DNA of 5,129 bases from a bacterium (GTDB lineage: Bacteria > Zixibacteria > MSB-5A5 > GN15 > FEB-12): NCBI GenBank assembly GCA_030668045.1, contig DAOUUR010000224.1, forward strand, positions 1 to 5,129, given 5' to 3'. Positions 1 to 5,129 of this stretch are shown here, one piece after another. The position numbers and the translations under genes are program-made. The notes below the pieces were generated by a model, which saw only the letters and a program-made list of their open reading frames with translations, ran no database searches and had not been told where the DNA came from. Numbering within the stretch: the first letter of the stretch is position 1; each line of letters opens with the position of its first letter.

Positions 1-1267
1 GAGATGATTTCAGGAAGCTGAGCGTGACGCCGATATCCGAAACGACTGGAATCGTATCCAATCCGGTAACGTATCCGCGAAAATCAAACATCCGATACGG
101 GTTCGGCGGGTTGACAGTAAACTGATGTTTCCCCGATACTTTTTCCACAGGTGTACGACCGGGAAGAAGATAATTGTACCCTTCAGGTTGCGTAAAGGTT
201 AGTGAATGTTTGGAGGCATGCGGGTTATCGACATAGGGAAAAGCCTTGAGGTAATGCTTGCCGTGGTAGAAGAAAGTCAGGTTGAGAGTGTCTCCGAGGT
301 GACAATATTCCGGCAATATAATTCCGGTCGCAGCAAAACTGCCACGTCTATGATAGTCAACAGGCTGGCCATCAAAATGGAGAGAGTCGAGAGACAGGCC
401 ATCATCGAGAAAAGTTGAAATGAACTTTAAGCTATCCCGGTTACAAAGAAGACTTATAGTTACCGCGGAGCTTTCAATCTTGCTTCCATCGCTGCCGCCA
501 ACTTCAACCTGGCCGGAAGTTTCCAGGAGAGTTGTTTCGTAGGGTATCTCAGACATCCGGTGCTCATCATAGACTGCGTTTTCCTGTCGTTGGAATATGG
601 CCGCCTCGGTTATGACCTCATCGCCACCCTCGTATTCATAGGCAACAATCACTTGCTCGGGACGGTTGGGATCGAAATTGAAAACAAAGCGATTGAAATC
701 AACCCAGAAATAGCCGTCGTCAGCGCGTTCGTAAATTGAGCGAAGTAGCTGGAAGTAATTGTCGTAGTGGTGGTGGATTAGCGGTCGGAAATAATATTCA
801 CCCTGAGCCTGTTTCATTGTGTTATATGACTTCCAGTCCAGTGATTCCTTCTTGAAGGTCGTTACCTCCCGCAATGTCAGATCAAAATCATCAGCGATAC
901 GGATATAACAAGTCTCGAAGGTATCATCTACTACGCTGTCGGGAGCTACGGCCATCAAGGCACTCTGTTCCAGAACGGACGGTATGCCGATATGCACTCG
1001 ACCCTGTCCGATGAAAACAGCAATAGTAGGTCGATCATTGACATAACTTAACAGATAGAAAGTGCCGGACTCGAAAGTGAAAGTGGCAACATCTTTCTCG
1101 TACACAAAATTGGAGACAGTACCAACTTCGGTGTCTGTCTTGAGCACGTCTTTTCCGATAATTGAGTAGTCTGACTCGAACTGTTTCAGGAAATCACTCT
1201 TGGCCTGAACCATGCCGCCAAGAAATACCAGAATCAGTATGACAATAAACCCTGCGCTTTTTCTCAT
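1..1267 (-). CDS. Secreted protein, probable N-terminal half of an M1-like metallopeptidase (partial)
   Basis: The reading frame is open from ATG at 1267 to the left edge: 422 codons, no stop, C-terminus outside the window. Residues 1-22 form a Sec signal peptide: RK at positions 2-3, a hydrophobic stretch (about 6-20) and a Val-Gln-Ala cleavage motif before Lys23, so the product is exported. The rest is rich in aromatic and beta-strand-like segments with no membrane span. Residues about 60-125 (a strand segment, then AVFIGQGRVHIGIPS at 83-97) and 335-400 recall the beta-rich N-terminal region of M1-family aminopeptidase-like proteins of Acidobacteria and related phyla; this is family memory, not a search. 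No HExxH zinc motif is visible, as expected if the catalytic domain lies downstream. AGAGGA seven bases before the ATG supports the start. It follows the ATPase gene on the same strand after 58 bases. That it is a gene is nearly certain; the M1 assignment is moderate. It could instead be an unrelated secreted beta-rich protein. Confidence 0.85.
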   Translation of the reverse strand, partial: MRKSAGFIVILILVFLGGMVQAKSDFLKQFESDYSIIGKDVLKTDTEVGTVSNFVYEKDVATFTFESGTFYLLSYVNDRPTIAVFIGQGRVHIGIPSVLEQSALMAVAPDSVVDDTFETCYIRIADDFDLTLREVTTFKKESLDWKSYNTMKQAQGEYYFRPLIHHHYDNYFQLLRSIYERADDGYFWVDFNRFVFNFDPNRPEQVIVAYEYEGGDEVITEAAIFQRQENAVYDEHRMSEIPYETTLLETSGQVEVGGSDGSKIESSAVTISLLCNRDSLKFISTFLDDGLSLDSLHFDGQPVDYHRRGSFAATGIILPEYCHLGDTLNLTFFYHGKHYLKAFPYVDNPHASKHSLTFTQPEGYNYLLPGRTPVEKVSGKHQFTVNPPNPYRMFDFRGYVTGLDTIPVVSDIGVTLSFLKSS

Positions 1268-1274
1268 ACTATGG

Positions 1275-1280
1275 TCCTCT
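1275..1280 (-). promoter_or_regulatory. Ribosome binding site of the secreted protein gene
   Basis: The minus strand reads AGAGGA here, seven bases before the ATG at 1267. This is a strong Shine-Dalgarno match at good spacing. It fixes the start so that the signal peptide is at the very N-terminus. Confidence 0.75.
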
Positions 1281-1297
1281 CTACGATTTTCATTTCT

Positions 1298-1329
1298 ATT
1301 ATGGACGAAAAGCCATCTACATTTGTCAA
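1298..1329 (-). promoter_or_regulatory. Candidate sigma-70 promoter for the secreted protein gene
   Basis: On the minus strand a perfect TTGACA (1329-1324) is followed after 20 bases by CATAAT (1303-1298), five of six matches to TATAAT. The spacer is longer than the preferred 16-18 bases, which lowers confidence. The -35 box covers the TGA stop of the upstream ATPase gene. A transcript would start near 1291 and have a leader of about 24 bases that includes the AGAGGA ribosome binding site. If real, the secreted protein can be expressed apart from the ATPase. Confidence 0.35.
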
Positions 1330-1898
1330 TCTCTAAAGATATCCCTGCCAGCCAGCAATCCGATAACCGCCAGAAACTCCTGATACTTCTCCTCTAAATC
1401 AATCCGGGCCGGGATCAGTCGGTATTGCGGGTGGGCGCTCCAAACCGATTTAGTGGCCCGTTCAATGATCAGCGCATCGTCGATTGTCTCCCGTCGGATA
1501 TCATCAATCCGATAGTGAGCCTCTCCGAGCGACGCGGAAGAACCGAGCAGGACCACGCCGTTATACCTCTTATATTCTATCTCTATAGACGTACCAACCG
1601 TCGCAGTAGTTTCAGGATGAAAAGCGAAAGCATCAACCGTTCCCCGGTCGGTAATAAACGGCCGGTCAGCAGCCTCTGTTTCCTGTTTGATCTGGCGACG
1701 ATAAATCTCCCGGTGAAAAGCACCCATATCCTCGTGAAAGTCGGGATTCTCTCTCAGCAGCATCCGGGCCACCTCATCAAAGAAAATGAAGTCATCAAAA
1801 GAGGGGTGGAGCTTGAGCTTCTGGAGGAATTCACTCTTGCCAGAGGCGGGTGCTCCGGTGATGACAATTCTTGCTGGCGTTTTTGGGTCGGTCTTCAT
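1326..1898 (-). CDS. P-loop ATPase/kinase, AAA_28-like
   Basis: A cytoplasmic P-loop NTPase of 190 residues. A strand (RIVIT, 10-14) leads into Walker A GAPASGKS (15-22). FFDEVAR (39-45) and ITDRGTVDAFAF (82-93) match the pattern of the AAA_28 group, small ATPases related to nucleoside and NadR-type kinases, where the Asp-Arg motif lies near the phosphate-transfer site. An arginine-rich stretch (RIDDIRRET, 130-138) may be the lid, and HPQY (156-159) is a typical late motif. The substrate is unknown; phosphorylation of a small molecule is inferred from the fold. I chose ATG at 1898 because Walker A then begins 15 residues in, as is usual. A TTG at 1937 in the same frame would add 13 residues, but it has no ribosome binding site and the extra residues show no motif. 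The ATG itself has only a weak Shine-Dalgarno (GCCGAG). The gene is divergent from the M24 peptidase and may be cotranscribed with the secreted protein gene downstream. Confidence 0.85.
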   Translation of the reverse strand: MKTDPKTPARIVITGAPASGKSEFLQKLKLHPSFDDFIFFDEVARMLLRENPDFHEDMGAFHREIYRRQIKQETEAADRPFITDRGTVDAFAFHPETTATVGTSIEIEYKRYNGVVLLGSSASLGEAHYRIDDIRRETIDDALIIERATKSVWSAHPQYRLIPARIDLEEKYQEFLAVIGLLAGRDIFRD

Positions 1899-1976
1899 CT
1901 CGGCAATCAAGTTAACCGAAGCGGGACGATCAGTCAAGATTGGAGAATCTGTGAGTCTGTAGGTTTCAGATACTGT

Positions 1977-2005
1977 GTGACAATGGGGTTGGAATCGACT
2001 ATTTT
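1977..2005 (+). promoter_or_regulatory. Candidate sigma-70 promoter for the M24-Nudix-flippase operon
   Basis: GTGACA (1977-1982, five of six matches to TTGACA) is followed after exactly 17 bases by TATTTT (2000-2005, four of six matches to TATAAT). Transcription would begin near 2012, giving a leader of about 18 bases that holds the ribosome binding site. The elements lie in the divergent intergenic region, where a promoter is expected. I see no operator-like inverted repeat or riboswitch in 1899-2029. Confidence 0.45.
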
Positions 2006-2017
2006 AACCGCAACCTC

Positions 2018-2022
2018 AGGAG
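2018..2022 (+). promoter_or_regulatory. Ribosome binding site of the M24 peptidase gene
   Basis: AGGAG lies seven bases before the ATG at 2030, an almost ideal Shine-Dalgarno sequence. It settles the start of the peptidase gene. Confidence 0.8.
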
Positions 2023-2029
2023 CTTAAAG

Positions 2030-3208
2030 ATGAAGACAAATATTGGTGAAATCCAGAAATACTTGAAAGATGTCGGCCTTGATGGCTGGCTTATGGCCGA
2101 TTTTCATGGTCGCAATGAGATAGCGATGGAAACTCTCGGATTGACGGCCCACCTGACGCGCCGGATGTTCTATTATGTCCCGGTGTCGGGAGAACCGACC
2201 GGACTTGTACACAAGGTGGAGCGGGACAAATTTGACAACCTCCCCGGCAAGATTACGGCCTACTCCAGTTATCGGGTGTTGGAAACCGAGTTGGCTTCCA
2301 TGCTTGGGGGCGGCGAGAAGATCGCTATGGAATACTCGCGGCAAGGACGATTGCCGTATATCGGGCTGGTTGATGCCGGCACTATTGAGTTGATCAGAAC
2401 GTTCGATGTGGAGATTGTTTCCTCCGCCGATATCGTCGCTCACTTCCAGGCACGTTTGACCGATGATCAGATCGTTCTGCACCGCCGGGCGGCCAAATAC
2501 ATGCTTGATATCAAGACAGCTGCTTTCGATCAGATATCTGCCGCCTTGAGAAGTGGTAACAGTATCACCGAGTTCGATGTTGTTAGCTTTATTCTCCAGC
2601 AGTTTAATAAGCACAACATGATTAACGATTTTTCTCCGATCTGTGCGGTCGATGCTAACGCTGGTAATCCACACTATGAGCCGACCGCGGAGAAATCTGC
2701 GACGATCATGAAAAACCAACTGGTGCTGATTGATCTCTGGGCCAAGCTGAAAAAACCGGCCGGTACTTTTGCCGATATTTCTTGGATGGCCTTTGCCGGC
2801 ACACGAGATGAAATCCCGGAACGCTCCGCAGAGCTTTTTGATGTGATCGCCCGGGCGCGCGATGCTGCGGTGAAGTTCATTAATGAGAACATTGGCAGTC
2901 GACCCGTTTATGGTTCCGAGGTGGACGATGCTTGCCGTGACGTTATCGCCGAAGCCGGTTATGGCGAGAACTTTGTACATCGGACAGGGCACTCTATCAC
3001 CACCAGCGTGCACGGCACTGGTCCGAATATCGACAACCTTGAAACCGAAGACCGGCGCGAACTGAAACCGGGGCATCTTTTCTCGATAGAGCCCGGCGTC
3101 TACTTCCCCGACCTTGGGCTGCGAACTGAAATCGATGTTCTGATTGTCGAAGGTGGCTGCGAAGTTACAACTCTGCCGCTCCAGAAAGAAATTGCGCCGC
3201 TGCTCTGA
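2030..3208 (+). CDS. M24-family metallopeptidase (Xaa-Pro aminopeptidase/dipeptidase type)
   Basis: A complete 392-residue cytoplasmic peptidase, predicted to remove residues next to proline; it lacks a signal peptide. Residues about 1-140 form a creatinase-like N-terminal domain and about 145-390 the pita-bread catalytic domain. All five expected metal ligands can be placed: Asp235 (LVLID), Asp249 (FADIS), His321 (RTGHSI), Glu354 (SIEPGVY) and Glu367 (RTEID). His215 (NPHYEP) and His328 (SVHGTG) fit the conserved substrate-binding histidines, so the enzyme should be active with two metal ions. The two Asp ligands are 14 residues apart rather than the usual 11, and DISW replaces the common DITRT, which points to a subfamily away from E. 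coli PepP. I cannot tell aminopeptidase P from prolidase activity, so no symbol is given. AGGAG seven bases upstream sets the start. It is the first gene of a likely three-gene operon; its TGA shares a base with the next ATG. Confidence 0.93.
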   Translation: MKTNIGEIQKYLKDVGLDGWLMADFHGRNEIAMETLGLTAHLTRRMFYYVPVSGEPTGLVHKVERDKFDNLPGKITAYSSYRVLETELASMLGGGEKIAMEYSRQGRLPYIGLVDAGTIELIRTFDVEIVSSADIVAHFQARLTDDQIVLHRRAAKYMLDIKTAAFDQISAALRSGNSITEFDVVSFILQQFNKHNMINDFSPICAVDANAGNPHYEPTAEKSATIMKNQLVLIDLWAKLKKPAGTFADISWMAFAGTRDEIPERSAELFDVIARARDAAVKFINENIGSRPVYGSEVDDACRDVIAEAGYGENFVHRTGHSITTSVHGTGPNIDNLETEDRRELKPGHLFSIEPGVYFPDLGLRTEIDVLIVEGGCEVTTLPLQKEIAPLL

Positions 3209-3777
3209 TGTATGTCACTGAGGAAATGGTAACCGGGATGATCGACCGGTTTGGGAAACCGCAGAGAGAGAGCTTCAGATTTTCTGTTACCGGCGAAGAA
3301 TTTGATCGCATCAAAAGTTCCCAGAAGCATGGTCGATCCCATGATGCGACGTTCTATATAATTCACAAAGGCCAGATCGTTGTTATTGCTAAGCATTTCT
3401 ATCCACCGGGACTTTATCGAGCGCCTTCCGGTGGCCTTCAGCCGGGCGAACCATTTGAAGATGGCATTAAGAGAGAAGCTATGGAGGAGACGGGGTGCGA
3501 AATTGCGGTCGATAGGTACCTGCTCCGAACTGATGCCACTTTTGTTTGCACTCGCGATAACGAAACGGTAGAAAACAAGTGGTACAGTCATGTCTTTCAG
3601 GCACGTTATGTGTCTGGTGATTTCAACTTCACGGACAAGCACGAGATTCGCGAAGTCCGCCTGGCAACTCTTAATGAATTTGAAACGTTCTCGGCGATGA
3701 TGCGACAATCCAATGTCGGCGGTTTTCACTATCGGGCGGCGTTACACGAGACAATCAAGGGACTGCTGAAAATATAG
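3208..3777 (+). CDS. Nudix hydrolase
   Basis: A complete 189-residue Nudix hydrolase. The Nudix box GX5EX7REUXEEXGU is intact at residues 75-97: Gly75, Glu81, Arg89-Glu90, Glu93-Glu94, Gly96, with Cys97 at the last, usually aliphatic, position. The glutamates bind the divalent metal that drives cleavage of a nucleoside diphosphate linked to another group. RAPSGGLQPG just before the box is the typical loop. The protein is longer than many single-domain Nudix enzymes: about 45 residues precede the fold and may mediate dimerisation or substrate choice. The substrate cannot be deduced. ATG at 3208 overlaps the TGA of the peptidase gene (TGATG) and has no clear ribosome binding site of its own, so translation is probably coupled. 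In-frame ATGs at 3226 and 3238 are possible later starts (a GAGGAA lies at 3220-3225) and would shorten only the N-terminal extension. Confidence 0.92.
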   Translation: MYVTEEMVTGMIDRFGKPQRESFRFSVTGEEFDRIKSSQKHGRSHDATFYIIHKGQIVVIAKHFYPPGLYRAPSGGLQPGEPFEDGIKREAMEETGCEIAVDRYLLRTDATFVCTRDNETVENKWYSHVFQARYVSGDFNFTDKHEIREVRLATLNEFETFSAMMRQSNVGGFHYRAALHETIKGLLKI

Positions 3778-3795
3778 CGAGATAGGCATCAGCAA

Positions 3796-5129
3796 ATGAC
3801 TAGTTCGTTTTGGAAACAGGGAATCAAGCAGGCATCGATCATCATCGGTGCGGTGACAATTACGTCGCAACTGTTCGGTTTGATCCGTGAGGCGGTGATA
3901 GCCAACTACTTCGGAACCAGCGCCGAATACGATATTCTCCTGGTGGCGTTGGCGGTTCCTCTGATGGTAGCCAGCATCCTCTTCGCGGCGATTCCGTCGG
4001 CATCGATTCCATACCTCCAGCAAAACGGCGCGACCGGCGCCCGCAGCGGCAACATCTTTCGCTCCACTCTCTTTAACCTCTCGACATTGCTGATATTCGG
4101 AGTCACTATCGCCGTCTACCTGGCGATGCCCTTGTTTGGTGATCTCCTGGCCCAGGGAATGGACGAGGAAGGCGTCAACGCGGTTGTGCGATTCGGACGC
4201 CTCTTCTGTTTGCTGATACCGTTGCGTTCCTACGAATCGTTGTTCCGCAGCTTCTGTCATGTGAAACATCATTTTGTATTTCCAACCGTAGCGGCGGTCG
4301 GGTTCAATATCGCCATCATAATTATTCTGCTGACATCGTTCCCGTCGTTGGGATCACTTTCGTTCATACTGGCGTGGGTGGTCGGGATGTTCGTGCAGAT
4401 GTTGATTGTCGCCGTGCCGGCCTATTTCATTCACAAGCGGGCCGCAGTTGCCTCCGCAGTATCAAGTTTCCCAACCGGCAGCTTTCTCAGATTTCTGGGT
4501 GTGATCGTAATCATCGAGAGCATCGGGCTGACCCTTGATTCGTTCGACCGTTACATGGGCGGCATATTCCTTGAGCCCGGTTATGTTTCGGCGACCTACT
4601 ATGCCAACATCGTCTATTTCATCCCGCTCCGCATTGTCATCTATTCGCTGGCTACGGCCATGTTTCCGACATTCTCCGAACAGGCGGTGGAAAACGACAG
4701 GCGCGGCCTTGCCACTCTCTATCATAGAGCCGGGGCGTTATGTGTGCTCCTAATAATCCCGGCAACCGTTTTTCTCTATCTGTTCCGCAACGAAATAATC
4801 TGGCTGCTTTTTGAGCGCGGGCGGTTTGTAATCGAGTCACGCCTGATGACGGTCGAGTTCCTAAGCTACCTGCTTGTCGGGCTTTTCTTCAACTCGATCT
4901 TCCTGCTACAGGTAAGAGTTTTCTACGCCCTCAAATCGTGGCGCTTTTTCATATTTGTGCGCGCGGCTTCCATGGGATTGAAAGTCGCTATCGGCCTCCT
5001 CCTGATCAACAGCAATTGGGCGCTGGCGCTGGCCGGGGGGACAGTCGCCTTGTTCGCGCTGGCGTTCTTCGCATTGGAAGGCTACCTGATCATTGCCAAA
5101 AAACTGGCCTACTCAACCGACGACCGAAA
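3796..5129 (+). CDS. MurJ/MviN-like lipid flippase, MOP superfamily (partial)
   Basis: An inner-membrane protein open to the right edge: 444 codons of a family usually about 510-530 residues long. About twelve hydrophobic segments are visible (for example 11-30, 47-72, 93-115, 160-182, 187-212, 312-330, 353-372, 385-405, 408-433), against 14 in MurJ. Family signatures include FGLIREAVIANYFG (27-40), AMFPTFSEQA (288-297), LLFERGRF (337-344) and VFYALKSWR (375-383). MurJ moves lipid II across the membrane for peptidoglycan synthesis. By eye alignment to E. coli MurJ, Arg31 and Asp46 match Arg24 and Asp39, but Gln25, Ala59 and Ile272 stand where the essential Arg18, Arg52 and Arg270 should be, and Phe275 replaces Glu273. 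The substrate may thus differ, for example another undecaprenyl-linked glycan, so I give no symbol. The ATG is the only start after the in-frame TAG at 3775; GATAGG nine bases upstream is a weak ribosome binding site. It lies 18 bases after the Nudix gene, probably in the same operon. Confidence 0.9.
   Translation, partial: MTSSFWKQGIKQASIIIGAVTITSQLFGLIREAVIANYFGTSAEYDILLVALAVPLMVASILFAAIPSASIPYLQQNGATGARSGNIFRSTLFNLSTLLIFGVTIAVYLAMPLFGDLLAQGMDEEGVNAVVRFGRLFCLLIPLRSYESLFRSFCHVKHHFVFPTVAAVGFNIAIIIILLTSFPSLGSLSFILAWVVGMFVQMLIVAVPAYFIHKRAAVASAVSSFPTGSFLRFLGVIVIIESIGLTLDSFDRYMGGIFLEPGYVSATYYANIVYFIPLRIVIYSLATAMFPTFSEQAVENDRRGLATLYHRAGALCVLLIIPATVFLYLFRNEIIWLLFERGRFVIESRLMTVEFLSYLLVGLFFNSIFLLQVRVFYALKSWRFFIFVRAASMGLKVAIGLLLINSNWALALAGGTVALFALAFFALEGYLIIAKKLAYSTDDR

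Noticed and set aside
206..418. A 70-codon plus-strand frame in the left part
   Set aside because: It lies inside the continuous 422-codon minus-strand frame with signal peptide and ribosome binding site, and has no good ribosome binding site itself.
1909..1937. TTGACT and TAACTT on the minus strand as a promoter for the ATPase gene
   Set aside because: The -10 box has only three matches and lies within possible coding sequence, so it is too weak to list as a feature.
1425..2027. A 200-codon open frame on the plus strand opposite the ATPase gene
   Set aside because: The minus strand frame has Walker A and other family motifs; this frame has none.
2024..3076. A 350-codon open frame on the minus strand opposite the M24 peptidase gene
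   Set aside because: It lies fully across a gene with all catalytic motifs intact, and its translation shows no recognisable domain. It is a codon-bias shadow.
3100..3729. A 209-codon minus-strand frame opposite the Nudix gene
   Set aside because: It is antisense to an intact Nudix box and spans the end of the peptidase gene; no domain is seen.
3778..3795. A terminator or separate promoter between the Nudix and flippase genes
   Set aside because: The 18 bases hold no hairpin or T-run and no room for a promoter.
3742..4272. A 176-codon minus-strand frame opposite the flippase N-terminus
   Set aside because: The translation is rich in Arg, Gln and Glu, as expected from the antisense of a membrane protein gene, and the flippase motifs on the plus strand are clear.

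Overview
The window carries five protein-coding genes in two divergent groups and almost no empty sequence. Two genes run leftward on the minus strand: a P-loop ATPase/kinase of the AAA_28 type (1898 to 1326), followed by a secreted protein that runs off the left edge (1267 to 1). Three genes run rightward on the plus strand: an M24-family Xaa-Pro peptidase (2030-3208), a Nudix hydrolase that overlaps its stop codon by one base (3208-3777), and a MurJ/MviN-like membrane flippase that starts 18 bases later and runs off the right edge (from 3796). Both edge genes are cut only by the window; neither shows a frameshift or internal stop.

The organism is a bacterium with roughly balanced base composition, Shine-Dalgarno sequences and sigma-70-like promoters. 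The left-edge protein resembles, from memory, N-terminal halves of M1-like peptidases known from environmental phyla such as Acidobacteria. The M24 protein has the look of a subfamily found in Acidobacteria, Zixibacteria and their relatives. I therefore suspect an uncultured member of one of these groups, but the phylum assignment is a weak inference. Nothing in the window suggests a phage, plasmid, insertion sequence, CRISPR array, tRNA or rRNA.

The divergent intergenic region (1899-2029) has a good candidate promoter for the rightward genes (GTGACA, 17 bases, TATTTT) and a clear AGGAG ribosome binding site. In the leftward group, a perfect TTGACA lies across the stop codon of the kinase gene, which suggests the secreted protein may have its own promoter. 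The rightward genes are packed tightly enough to be one operon: peptide trimming, hydrolysis of a nucleotide or nucleoside-diphosphate compound, and export of a lipid-linked molecule. No shared pathway can be proven from sequence.

The most interesting point is the flippase. It has the MurJ fold signatures, but by eye alignment to E. coli MurJ it keeps only one of the four essential cavity arginines and also lacks the acidic residue near the fourth. It may therefore move a substrate other than lipid II. I see no convincing new defence or mobile system here; the rest is ordinary chromosomal housekeeping.
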